Notes: generated by a model not told the origin, from the letters alone. A DNA stretch of 64,000 bases from Paraburkholderia sp. LEh10 (GCF_017814945.1 NZ_JAGIPX010000026.1:1-64000); one strand, 5' to 3'; positions 44,284-52,589 are shown, numbered from the stretch's first letter. Numbers and translations are program-made.

Positions 44284-45483
44284 TCAAATCACGCCAAGCG
44301 AACGGCCGACGCGCGCGAACGCGTCCACGGCGCGATCGATTTGTTCCGCCGTGTGCGCGGCGCTCATTTGCGTGCGGATGCGCGCGCGACCCTTCGGCAC
44401 GACCGGGTACGAAAAGCCGATCACGTACACGCCTTCCTTCAGTAACGCATCGGCCATGCCCGATGCGAGTTGTGCGTCGCCAAACATCACGGGAATGATC
44501 GGATGTTCGCCGGGCACGAGCGTGAAGCCGTGCGCGCTCATTGCCTGACGGAAGTGCGCGCCGTTCGCGCGTACACGTTCGCGCAATTGCCGGCCTTCGT
44601 CGCTGGCAAGCAGTTCGAGCACTTTCAGCGATGCTGCAGCGATGCTCGGCGTGAGCGTGTTCGAAAACAGATAGGGACGCGAGCGCTGCCGCAGCAGATC
44701 GACGATCTCCTGACGCGCCGCGACATAGCCGCCCGATGCGCCGCCCAGCGCTTTACCCAGCGTGCCCGTGATGATGTCGACGCGATCCAGCACGCCGCAA
44801 TGTTCGGGCGTGCCGCGTCCGTGTTCGCCGATAAAGCCGACAGCATGCGAATCGTCGACCATCACGAGCGCGCCGTAGCGGTCCGCGAGATCGCAGATGC
44901 CTGCGAGGTCCGCGATGATGCCGTCCATCGAAAAGACGCCGTCGGTTGCGATCAGCTTGAAACGCGCGCCCGCTGCATCGGCTTCGCGCAGCTTCGCTTC
45001 GAGATCGGCGAGATCATTGTTCTTGTAACGGTAGCGCTTCGCTTTCGACAGACGCACGCCGTCGATGATGCTCGCGTGGTTCAGTTCGTCGCTGATGATC
45101 GCGTCGTTCTCGTCGAGCAGCGTTTCGAACAGGCCGCCGTTCGCGTCGAAGCAGCTCGAATAGAGAATGCAATCGTCCGTTTTCAAAAACGCGGACAGCG
45201 CATGTTCGAGCTCCTTGTGCACCGTCTGCGTGCCGCAGATGAAGCGCACCGAGGCCATCCCGAAGCCGTCCTTGTCGAGCCCTTCTTTTGCTGCGGCGAT
45301 CAGGCGCGTATCGTTCGCGAGGCCGAGATAGTTGTTCGCGCAGAAGTTCAGCACTTGCGCGCCGCTATCGAGCCGGATGTCCGACGATTGCTGACTCGCG
45401 ATCACGCGTTCGGTCTTATGAAAGCCATCGGCGCGAATCTGGTCGAGCGTGTTGCGCAGATGCGCGAGGAAAGGGTCTCGCAT
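44284..45483 (-). CDS. kbl: 2-amino-3-ketobutyrate CoA ligase
   Basis: A 399-residue PLP enzyme cleaving 2-amino-3-ketobutyrate with CoA to glycine and acetyl-CoA. Motifs: NFCANNYLGLAND, DDSHAVGFIGEHGRGTPEHCG, and the PLP lysine in TGTLGKALGGASGG. The start MRDPFLAHLRNTLDQIR at 45483 matches the usual N-terminus; the longer frame upstream is promoter. First gene of kbl-tdh, divergent from the XRE-cupin regulator. Confidence 0.95.
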   Translation of the reverse strand: MRDPFLAHLRNTLDQIRADGFHKTERVIASQQSSDIRLDSGAQVLNFCANNYLGLANDTRLIAAAKEGLDKDGFGMASVRFICGTQTVHKELEHALSAFLKTDDCILYSSCFDANGGLFETLLDENDAIISDELNHASIIDGVRLSKAKRYRYKNNDLADLEAKLREADAAGARFKLIATDGVFSMDGIIADLAGICDLADRYGALVMVDDSHAVGFIGEHGRGTPEHCGVLDRVDIITGTLGKALGGASGGYVAARQEIVDLLRQRSRPYLFSNTLTPSIAAASLKVLELLASDEGRQLRERVRANGAHFRQAMSAHGFTLVPGEHPIIPVMFGDAQLASGMADALLKEGVYVIGFSYPVVPKGRARIRTQMSAAHTAEQIDRAVDAFARVGRSLGVI

Positions 45484-45579
45484 GAAACGGCTCCTTGATT
45501 GGCCGGCTTTGCAGCGCACCATGGGATGCGGCGGCCTGTTATAGTCGGCGATCAGTTTTATCGGAAATTTTCGTTTTTT

Positions 45580-45593
45580 CGAACTAAAGTTCG
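45580..45593. promoter_or_regulatory. CGAAC-N4-GTTCG operator between kbl and its regulator
   Basis: CGAAC (45580-45584) and GTTCG (45589-45593) form an inverted repeat, with a further TCGAAC half-site at 45599-45604. It is centred in the 144-bp divergent promoter between kbl and the XRE-cupin gene, the expected place for control of both. Confidence 0.6.
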
Positions 45594-45627
45594 GTATGTC
45601 GAACAACTCTAAACGATAGGTCTGGAA

Positions 45628-46242
45628 ATGGCAAGTTCGGGAATGCGCAGAGGCGCATCAAACACGGCGGCTACGGCAGCACAGACGGTCGCCGCACCGC
45701 CGCGCGTCGGCGAGCAGATTCAACGATTGCGCAACGAACGCAAGATGACGCTCGATGATCTGTCGCGGGCTGCGGGCGTGTCGAAATCGATGCTGTCGGA
45801 AATCGAACGGGACAAGGCAAATCCGACGATAGCAGTCGCGTGGCGCCTGACGAACGCACTTGGCGTCAGTCTCGATTCGCTATTTACGCCGCAAAAGGCG
45901 CCGGAGCCGATTGCGGTGTCCGGCCCGCATGACATCCCGACGCTCAGTGGGCACGATGCGCGATATCAACTGCGCGTGTGGGGGCCGATCGAGCTCGCCG
46001 GCAAATTCGAATGGTATGAGTTGACCCTTCAGGCGGGTGGCGCATTGGTTTCGAGCGCGCATGAGCCGGGCACGCGCGAACATCTGACTGTTCTGCATGG
46101 CGTCGTCGATATCGAAGCGGCCGGAACGACCAAGCGCCTGAAAGTCGCTGACACGGCGCGCTACGTCGCCGACGAACCACACGCGATTCGCAACGCGGGG
46201 AAGGGCGAGGCGAAGGCCTTGCTGGTCGTGATCCACGGATAG
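45628..46242 (+). CDS. XRE-cupin regulator, probable kbl-tdh regulator
   Basis: A 204-residue protein. The XRE domain is at residues about 33-88 (QIQRLRNERKMTLDDLSRAAGVSKSMLSEIERDKANPTIAVAWRLTNALG) and a cupin at about 125-200 (FEWYELTLQAGGALVSSAHEPGTREHLTVLHGVVDIEAAG). Divergence from kbl-tdh with a shared palindrome makes threonine or a derivative the likely ligand. That assignment rests on context only. Confidence 0.85.
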   Translation: MASSGMRRGASNTAATAAQTVAAPPRVGEQIQRLRNERKMTLDDLSRAAGVSKSMLSEIERDKANPTIAVAWRLTNALGVSLDSLFTPQKAPEPIAVSGPHDIPTLSGHDARYQLRVWGPIELAGKFEWYELTLQAGGALVSSAHEPGTREHLTVLHGVVDIEAAGTTKRLKVADTARYVADEPHAIRNAGKGEAKALLVVIHG

Positions 46243-46290
46243 TGTTACGAGAGAACTGATCTTCGGCAATGCCTGTTCCGTTGCAGTTGA

Positions 46291-46310
46291 TACTGTATAT
46301 TTGTACAGTA
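46291..46310 (+). promoter_or_regulatory. LexA (SOS) box
   Basis: TACTGTATATTTGTACAGTA contains CTGT-N8-ACAG with flanking TA/TA, the classical LexA operator of beta- and gammaproteobacteria. It ends 24 bp upstream of the ATG at 46335 and overlaps the likely -10 region, so LexA should repress that gene until DNA damage. Confidence 0.85.
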
Positions 46311-46334
46311 TAGGCAGTCCGACGGAGCCGAAGA

Positions 46335-46727
46335 ATGAATAAGCTGAACAACGAACAGCATCTGGCTGCGCTGCGCTTCAAGTCCGCGGCGCGCGACCTT
46401 GAACATATCGTCCGGCATATCGCAGGACGTTACATCGTGCAGCAAGTGCCGCTCACGTGGCGCCTATTGCACGCCATCGAAGCGGAAGCGCTCGCCGATC
46501 TGGGTTTTGCGAGCCGGCACGATCCGCTCATGCTCGGGCTGTTTCAACGACCCGACGATTTCCATTTTCCCGAGACCGACGATCCCGTTGACTTCGGGCA
46601 GTCGAATGCATTGCCGGCTGTGTTCGCATTCGCTGTTGCTGCTTATGACGAGGCGCGAAAGTCGAAGCCCAAGATAGGCTCGCAGCGCGCCATCACCAAA
46701 GGCGTCGGACGCGCATGGGGCGGGTAA
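46335..46727 (+). CDS. hypothetical protein under a LexA box
   Basis: A 130-residue soluble protein of unknown family. Residues 1-60 look helical (NEQHLAALRFKSAARDLEHIVRHIAG, LLHAIEAEALADLGF). The middle is acidic (RPDDFHFPETDDPVDFG), and the C-terminus basic (KSKPKIGSQRAITKGVGRAWGG). The near-perfect SOS box directly upstream argues for damage-inducible expression. Its place at the edge of the replication block suggests a DNA-repair or replication-checkpoint role, which is inference. CGGAGCCGAAG provides the ribosome site. Confidence 0.7.
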   Translation: MNKLNNEQHLAALRFKSAARDLEHIVRHIAGRYIVQQVPLTWRLLHAIEAEALADLGFASRHDPLMLGLFQRPDDFHFPETDDPVDFGQSNALPAVFAFAVAAYDEARKSKPKIGSQRAITKGVGRAWGG

Positions 46728-46788
46728 TCGATGTCCGGATGTGTTTGCCCGTGCGCGGGCTTACCGGACGGACACACGGGTGGCGGAA

Positions 46789-46804
46789 GTTTATGCGCGT
46801 AAAG
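46789..46804. promoter_or_regulatory. degenerate parS-like site
   Basis: GTTTATGCGCGTAAAG differs at two positions from the symmetric parS-like palindrome found around parAB. It lies in the 230-bp gap between the LexA-controlled gene and the recombinase-like gene. A weak ParB site is possible. Confidence 0.4.
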
Positions 46805-46957
46805 TCTGCGCGGGTGTACTGCCTCGCGCTCTGCGAAGACCACGGCGCTTTGCCGAAACAACGTCAATCCCGGTCGTTCCCTAACGCTTGTCACAGCCAA
46901 CCACTCGTCGTGTCGCCGATTACAATCATTTTCATGCAACTGACGGAAGGATAGACG

Positions 46958-48046
46958 ATGACGTCCACCGATCCCATTCGCTCCTCCCCGAAGCAAGCAC
47001 CTGAAAGCACTGACCTGTTCGATCGTGAACGTCAGGATTGGCTGCTCGATCCACGCACCGCATTCGATACCTGGCTCGCCAGCCAAAATTTTCGTAATTC
47101 GTCCGCGGACGTGTACCGGGCACAGTGGGGACTTTTCCTTGAATGGCTCGAACTCCGTCATAAGAATCTCATCACCGTCGATATGGCGTCGATCGGCGAG
47201 TTCGTTTCCGGCCTGTCTATCCGAAAGCCACAGCGTGCCAGGTATTTGCGCTTGATCGAGCGTGTACTCGATCACGTGCGAGAGATCGAATTGGCGTCCA
47301 CCAACCCCGCGCGTTTCATCGCTCAGGATGGCGAAGCAGAATGGCGCAACGCACGTGACAACGAGCCAACCGGATTTCTCGCGATTGCCGAACGCACGGC
47401 GCTGATCACGCATCTTTTTTCGCCCGTTACGCATCTGTCGCCAGCGCAGCGCTGGCGCGAACGTCGCGATCGCGCATTGATTGCTGCCTTTCTTGGCGGC
47501 GGCATCAAAACAGGCGAGGCGCGATCGCTCGGGGTTAGTTGCATGACACCGGGCTCGCCGTGGGTGGTGATTGAGGCGTCAAATCCGCTATTCACTCGAC
47601 GCACACGCCTTGCGCCGTTCGCGGTGTCGATCATTGACGCGTGGCTCGAAGAGCGAAAGCAAGCTGGACTGCCTGGCGACCTGGTCTTTCCGGCCTCGCC
47701 ATCCGGACGTCCGATGCACAAGGCGACCATGCTGAGAGCCGTTGACGCGCTTGTCGAGGCGTCGGGAATCAGCCAGTCTCGAGAAGCACGCGCAAGCCCT
47801 CATACGTTACGCAACACTTTCGCGGCTGATCTGTTCGAAAGTGGGGTGGGACCGGAGGTTGTCGGCCAGTGGCTCGGATTTGCGCAGGCCGTTTCCGCAA
47901 ACCGACTACATCGCGCATGGAAAGCCTGGAATGAACAGGAGAAATTCGACGAGGAGAAACAGTTCGCGGGAATATCCGCGTTTCCCGCCACGCCCGGCGC
48001 CACGCAGGACGACGATCCGAACGGCCCCGAAAATCCTCACCATTAA
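46958..48046 (+). CDS. tyrosine-recombinase-like protein without catalytic Tyr
   Basis: A 362-residue protein. Residues about 35-125 form a SAM-like core-binding domain (FDTWLASQNFRNSSADVYRAQW) and 165-320 a recombinase fold. Box II is intact as SPHTLRNTFAADLFESG (His282, Arg285). The box I arginine is replaced by Lys184 (GGIKTGEARSL), the LGH motif reads WLGFAQ, and no tyrosine occurs anywhere after residue 96. The protein therefore cannot cleave DNA by the family mechanism. It may bind origin DNA. The last codons and stop overlap an iteron. Confidence 0.82.
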   Translation: MTSTDPIRSSPKQAPESTDLFDRERQDWLLDPRTAFDTWLASQNFRNSSADVYRAQWGLFLEWLELRHKNLITVDMASIGEFVSGLSIRKPQRARYLRLIERVLDHVREIELASTNPARFIAQDGEAEWRNARDNEPTGFLAIAERTALITHLFSPVTHLSPAQRWRERRDRALIAAFLGGGIKTGEARSLGVSCMTPGSPWVVIEASNPLFTRRTRLAPFAVSIIDAWLEERKQAGLPGDLVFPASPSGRPMHKATMLRAVDALVEASGISQSREARASPHTLRNTFAADLFESGVGPEVVGQWLGFAQAVSANRLHRAWKAWNEQEKFDEEKQFAGISAFPATPGATQDDDPNGPENPHH

Positions 48047-48065
48047 CTTCCCGAAAACGCTCACC
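48025..48065 (-). repeat. iteron pair at the end of the recombinase-like gene
   Basis: CCCCGAAAATCCTCACC (48025-48041, one mismatch) and TCCCGAAAACGCTCACC (48049-48065, exact) are spaced 24 bp start to start. The first overlaps the last codons and stop codon of the recombinase-like gene. Both are inverted relative to the main array 1.6 kb away. Confidence 0.85.
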
Positions 48066-48109
48066 TTAACGCTCTTGGGCGCTTTCGAAAAATCGAAAGC
48101 GGTCTCCAG

Positions 48110-49315
48110 TCAGGACACGGCGGAAGTTTGCGCCATCGACATGAACCGCGTCACGGCCGTCAAGCGCGAGCTGCCCGTTCCTGACGAATGCTCACATTCA
48201 GGACACAGCAGTTCATAACGGTGACCGACCTGCGAGAGTTCGGGCTCACCTTCAGCGCACTTCGGGCAACGTGCGGGAACAGTAACGTGGCCGTCGATCG
48301 CGGTGCCGATCGTTTCGAGTTCCTCGGCGCTAAGTCTTCCGGTGTTCGCCAACTGGCACAACAAGTCGGCGACAGCGGGATCGATACCTTGCTGAGCGCG
48401 CAACGCCGCCATCTGGCGCGTCAACAGATCGAGTTCGTCCGACTGCTCACGCAACTGGGCATCGAGGCGGTCGCCACGCGCTTTCGCAGCGGCCAGTTGC
48501 TGGATGAAATCAAACTCCTTTTTGCTCGCATCGCGCACGCCAGCCTGATATGTGGCCGCCATCGCGCGTAACGAGTCGAGTTCCACGAGCATCGGCTTGA
48601 CGCGCCGTTCTGCTTCGGCGACCGCGTCCTTGATCTGTTGCGCGTAGTGCTCGGTGTTATGGCGCATTTCGCTCTGCAATGTGTCGAGCCGGTCACGCAG
48701 CCCTGCATTCGTCGATTGCTCGCTATCGAGACGTTTATGCAAAGACTCTTTTTCAGCTTCAAGTCGCCTGACAGACGCCTTTAGCGCTTCCTGGTGAGCC
48801 GACTCGCTGGTATTAGACGAAGCAAGCTGCGTCTCAAGAAGGCGCACGCGCTCCCAAGCCGCATCGGCGCGCGCTTCGCTGCGCTGGATGGCTTCTTCGG
48901 AAACTTCTTTTCGAATCCTGCCCTCATGAGAGTCACGCTCGGCCGCGGCGACCAGCGCTTGCAGCTCCCGTCGCTCTTCGTCGAGCGAGGCCTTTGCCTG
49001 TACCAGCGCCTCTTCGAACAACGCACCGAGTAGCTCGCCCGCACGCTCCTCAAGGGCTTTCGGAATCACACCTGCGCCAACACGTACGCGCGACGCCGAC
49101 CGGATGCGTTCCCAGAAGCTATCTATGTCCTTTGGGATGTCGCTCGCGCTGCCCGTTTGCGTTAATTCACGCACAGCAGCCATCGACGGGCGAATACCGA
49201 GGTCGAAGAACAGGCGCTTGCAGGCATGGAGCGACAAATCCTGACGACGCGCACCGGACGCGCGCATCGTATCGAGTTCTTTTCGGATGGCCTGGCGTTC
49301 TTCGTCCAGATTCAT
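48110..49315 (-). CDS. KfrA-like DNA-binding coiled-coil protein with zinc ribbon
   Basis: A 401-residue protein. The N-terminal part (about 25-75: LGIRPSMAAVRELTQTGSASDIPKDIDSFWERI) matches the KfrA DNA-binding domain. Residues about 95-310 are a long coiled coil rich in Glu, Arg, Ala and Leu heptads. A C-terminal CPKC...CPEC pair forms a zinc ribbon not present in plasmid KfrA. KfrA proteins autoregulate and assist plasmid segregation. Its position between the recombinase-like gene and the iteron array suggests a nucleoid-organising or partition role at this origin. Confidence 0.78.
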   Translation of the reverse strand: MNLDEERQAIRKELDTMRASGARRQDLSLHACKRLFFDLGIRPSMAAVRELTQTGSASDIPKDIDSFWERIRSASRVRVGAGVIPKALEERAGELLGALFEEALVQAKASLDEERRELQALVAAAERDSHEGRIRKEVSEEAIQRSEARADAAWERVRLLETQLASSNTSESAHQEALKASVRRLEAEKESLHKRLDSEQSTNAGLRDRLDTLQSEMRHNTEHYAQQIKDAVAEAERRVKPMLVELDSLRAMAATYQAGVRDASKKEFDFIQQLAAAKARGDRLDAQLREQSDELDLLTRQMAALRAQQGIDPAVADLLCQLANTGRLSAEELETIGTAIDGHVTVPARCPKCAEGEPELSQVGHRYELLCPECEHSSGTGSSRLTAVTRFMSMAQTSAVS

Positions 49316-49336
49316 GTTGACCTCAGTATGGCGGTA

Positions 49337-49375
49337 ATTCGACGAATCATAACAATTTACGTAGCGTTTGCTACG
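49337..49375. promoter_or_regulatory. inverted repeats upstream of the KfrA-like gene
   Basis: ATTCG-A-CGAAT (49337-49347) and CGTAGC-GTTT-GCTACG (49360-49375) lie 22-60 bp upstream of the KfrA-like start. KfrA proteins bind inverted repeats in their own promoters, so these are candidate operators. The surrounding 49320-49390 stretch is AT-rich for this genome and could also aid strand opening. Confidence 0.45.
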
Positions 49376-49695
49376 ATTTTTGCTGCACTTGGGTCTTTCT
49401 CACCACGGATGACCTTTTTGCGCTGAATTCGGCGCGACGAATTGAATCGTGCCCGTACGAACGTGAAACAAATCGAAGAATACTCTCTAACCCGTTGTTA
49501 TAGAACCCTTTTCCATTCGACACTGTCGTTGTGGCACTGTTTCACGGGCGGTTGTACATGGGCTAGGTTGGGAGATGCGTTGTCGAAGAACTCGCGGGGG
49601 CGCGTTGAGAGTAATAAAAGTAAACACCTTGAACCCCAGTTAAAAACGTTAACGCCAGCGGAAACGCTTACTGGACAAGGCTGAGCGGCCGATCG

Positions 49696-51057
49696 GGTGA
49701 AGGTTTACGGGACAGGTGGTGAGAGTTCCCGGGATCTCACAGTGATGGGGTTCGGGGATCGAGGTGAGCCACGTCGGGAGGGTTCGTGAGTGGCTTCAGG
49801 ACCAGCCGGAATAGTCGCCGGCGACACAGGTGAGCATTTTCGGGATGTGCAGTCGAGGAGTTCCCTGTAAACGTTGAGTACGGACCCTTTCACTCCGACA
49901 TATGCCCGGTGAGCGGATTCAGGATGCAGAATTGGCAGCCGCTTCGGCTCGTTTTGAGGGCGTCCGAGCCGTTTGGTGAGCTTCCGCGGGAAGAAAAAGC
50001 ACGGAGAGGTGAGATTATTCGGGGCCGGCGTGGCTTTTGTGGGGTATTTGTCGACGCGCGGACCGTCAAGGTGAGCCTTTTCGGGAGTGCTTCAACTGCT
50101 CGTTTGCTATCGAAACCCCAGTTTGGGACGTACAAGTCGGGAAGGTGAGCGGATTCGGGAGCGCGCTTTTTACGCATATCTTGGGCCAGTCGCGTCGGGC
50201 CAAGGCTTAAAGGTGAGCCTTTACAGGACGTCGCTACTGCCGATGTTGACCTTAAGGTGAGGCGATACGGGCGCAACGACGCGACTGTCAGGCCCGAGAG
50301 GCCGTATTTGCGGGATCCGGGATACAAAACGGCAATTTGACGAATCCGACAAAGGTGAGGCTTTTCGGGGGCGTCGCGGATCGGCGCTACGAATGCCATT
50401 TCGCTCTCTCATTCGAAAAGGGTGAGAGTATTCGGGAGCGCGCCGCGTGTCATTTTTTCTGAAGGCGCATGCCAATTCTGACTAAGTGACTGAATTTATG
50501 GGATTTTCTCGGGTAGACTTGGCGAAGGTGAGATTCTGCGGGATAGAGTCCGCGCGCCAAAGCCTGGTTCGGCTGCGGTCGTATCAGACGCAATAGGTGA
50601 GCGTTTTCGGGACCGTTTTGGCACTGATGCCTCGTGCGCCAGGCCGGAAGTCCTCGCGGAGTCCTGTTGTCACGCCCGTAAAGGTGAGGGTTTTCGGGAC
50701 TTCGTCCAGCAGATGCCGGTGCCGATGCGCGAGATGGATGGATGACGGGCAGGCGGCCGCGCCGACGTGCTTTTGCTGAAGGTGACGGTGCACGTTTCAT
50801 GCGACGCACCTCATTTGAAGCCGAGGTCGTGACCCACGTCATTGCTGAGCGCATAGGCTCGACCCGGCATCCACGAGCCCGCTTACCGTGACCGACTTCG
50901 AGTCCGTCGCATATTCGCGACGTCCAGAAAGGTGAGTCCTTACGGGACGCCGTTAACGGCGATTGCGGGCACGATTTCTCCCCTGTCCGAGCGAGTGCCG
51001 CGACCACCAAAGCTGTGGCGCAATGGGCCCAGGCCTCTCAGGTGAGGCTTTTCGGGA
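49696..51057 (+). repeat. origin iteron array (20 copies of a 17-bp repeat)
   Basis: Twenty same-direction copies of GGTGAGNNTTTTCGGGA-type repeats start at 49696, 49718, 49742, 49763, 49785, 49829, 49908, 49975, 50008, 50070, 50144, 50212, 50256, 50354, 50421, 50527, 50596, 50683, 50931 and 51041. Copies 49829, 50070, 50596, 50683 and 51041 match every fixed position. The first five are spaced 21-24 bp, about two helical turns; later ones are looser (33-250 bp). The array lies directly upstream of the Rep gene and is the expected initiator-binding origin. Partial GGTGAG motifs at 51067 and 51105 reach the Rep promoter, suggesting autorepression. The 49316-49695 part holds AT-rich DNA and no gene. 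Confidence 0.9.
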
Positions 51058-51177
51058 GCATCTCCTGGTGAGTCAGCTATCGTAAACAGATTTCACCCCG
51101 AGTAGGTGAGAAAGGCGCTATAGACGCGTATCACCGCAGCCGGTATGCTTTCGCAAAATCTCTTCCTGACTCGACGC

Positions 51178-52527
51178 ATGGCCACGAAGCGCGCGAAAAA
51201 AACCGATGTGGTGAGCCCAAGCTCCGCCGAATTGCGCAAAGCCGTCGAGGCGATCGCCATTCAGCCCAAGAGCGGCAAGATCACGCTTCTCACCCGCAAG
51301 CTATTCAACGTCTTGCTCGCGGTCGCGCAGCAGGCGGACGAATCGGGCGACACCTATCGCGCGCTACTTTCGGACATCGTCGCCAACTCTGCGTTCGATT
51401 CGAATGACACCGCGCTCGTCAAGGAACACCTGCGTCGCATGGTTTCCGTGCAGGTCGAATGGAGTCAGGGCACGTCGAGCCAGAAGCCTGGCCGCAAATG
51501 GGGTATTTCGACGCTGATCGCCGACGCCGAAATTCTCGAAGATCCGACAACACGTCGCGTCTGGGTCGAATTCTCGTTCGCGCCAAAAATCAAAAAGAAA
51601 CTGCTCGATCCGGTGCAATACGCGCGGTTGAGCCTGCAGTTCCAAAGCCAGTTGCGCAGCAGCGCAGGACTCGCGTTGTACGAGATCTGCGTGCGCTACC
51701 TGACGAATCCGAGCCATCTGACAATGCGCGAAGCGTGGGAATGGTGGCGGCCAATCCTCTCGGGTACGCCCGACACGGAAGCAGGCGACGAGGCGAAGCG
51801 CGAGTACAAATATTTCAAGCGCGACTATCTGCGTCCCGCGATCGCTGAAGTCAACGCTGTCACGAATATCTTCGTCGAACTGATCGAGCATCGCGAAGGT
51901 CGTCGCGTCGCTGAAATCCAGTTTCGCGTGACCGAGCGCAAGCAGCCGATGCTCGCGCTCGACGAGCATCCGAACGTCTTCGATAGCACGCTCGTCGACC
52001 GGATGGTCAAGATCGGCATCCCGCTCAAGGAAGCGCAGACGCTTTACGCCGATAGCGAGGAAAACCGTATCCGTGCCGCTCTGCAGATGACGGAGCAGCG
52101 TATGCGCAGTACGACGTTGCCACCAGTGCGCAGCGCACCCGCATTGTTCAAGGACGCATTGAAGAAGGGTTATGCGCCGCCCGTGGACGCGTTGCCGTCA
52201 ACCCCCGCTGGCAAAGGTGCAGCGACGGCGCCCGCCGATGATCTGAAGGCTCGCCTGCTCGGCGAGTACATGGCATATCGGCGCAAGGAGGCCCAGGCGC
52301 TTTACGAGGAACAGGGAGAGGGGGAGCGCGAACTCGCACGCAACTCGTTCGAGGAAGACGAATTGCCGGGCCTCGGCGCTCATCTGCGAGACGATTGGCG
52401 TCGACGTGGCTTGGAGTCCAAGTTGACCGAAACAGCGTTCTTCGACTGGCTCGCGCGCAAGACCTGGGGCGAGCCGACGGATGGCGATCTGCTCGCGTTC
52501 ACTTTGAGTCAGTCGCGAGCCGCCTGA
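51178..52527 (+). CDS. Rep_3-superfamily replication initiator
   Basis: A 449-residue initiator. Residues about 30-250 form the double winged-helix Rep_3 core: SGKITLLTRKLFNVLLAVAQQ, a basic first DNA-binding region, and LQFQSQLRSSAGLALYEICVRYLTN, the classic Y-E helix of iteron Rep proteins. A C-terminal extension of about 180 residues is rich in charged helices. It should bind the adjacent iterons and open the origin. The start MATKRAKKTD at 51178 is preferred; a Met at 51145 is possible and neither has a strong ribosome site. Organisation fits secondary replicons of Burkholderiaceae. Confidence 0.88.
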   Translation: MATKRAKKTDVVSPSSAELRKAVEAIAIQPKSGKITLLTRKLFNVLLAVAQQADESGDTYRALLSDIVANSAFDSNDTALVKEHLRRMVSVQVEWSQGTSSQKPGRKWGISTLIADAEILEDPTTRRVWVEFSFAPKIKKKLLDPVQYARLSLQFQSQLRSSAGLALYEICVRYLTNPSHLTMREAWEWWRPILSGTPDTEAGDEAKREYKYFKRDYLRPAIAEVNAVTNIFVELIEHREGRRVAEIQFRVTERKQPMLALDEHPNVFDSTLVDRMVKIGIPLKEAQTLYADSEENRIRAALQMTEQRMRSTTLPPVRSAPALFKDALKKGYAPPVDALPSTPAGKGAATAPADDLKARLLGEYMAYRRKEAQALYEEQGEGERELARNSFEEDELPGLGAHLRDDWRRRGLESKLTETAFFDWLARKTWGEPTDGDLLAFTLSQSRAA

Positions 52528-52551
52528 ATGTGACGTCGTGCGTTTGATGTA

Positions 52552-52577
52552 GTGCGCCGCTGTTGGCGCACCTTTTC
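52552..52577. terminator. terminator between rep and parB
   Basis: GTGCGCC (52552-52558) pairs with GGCGCAC (52565-52571), followed by CTTTTCC. It separates the convergent rep and parB genes. Confidence 0.65.
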
Positions 52578-52589
52578 CCTAGCGGTGTT

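Noticed and set aside
46958..48046. Integrase of a resident prophage or integrative element
   Set aside because: No attachment-site repeats, tRNA, or phage genes are present, and the catalytic tyrosine is missing; synteny with rep and parAB fits a replicon maintenance gene better.
49442..49684. 80-codon plus-strand frame upstream of the iterons
   Set aside because: Composition is unlike neighbouring genes, there is no ribosome site and no recognisable domain; it lies in the likely AT-rich origin region.
49890..51010. Two minus-strand open frames (about 169 and 186 codons) across the iteron array
   Set aside because: Their translations repeat motifs such as PEKPHL and PENPHL at each iteron, so they are by-products of the repeats, without start signals or domain character.
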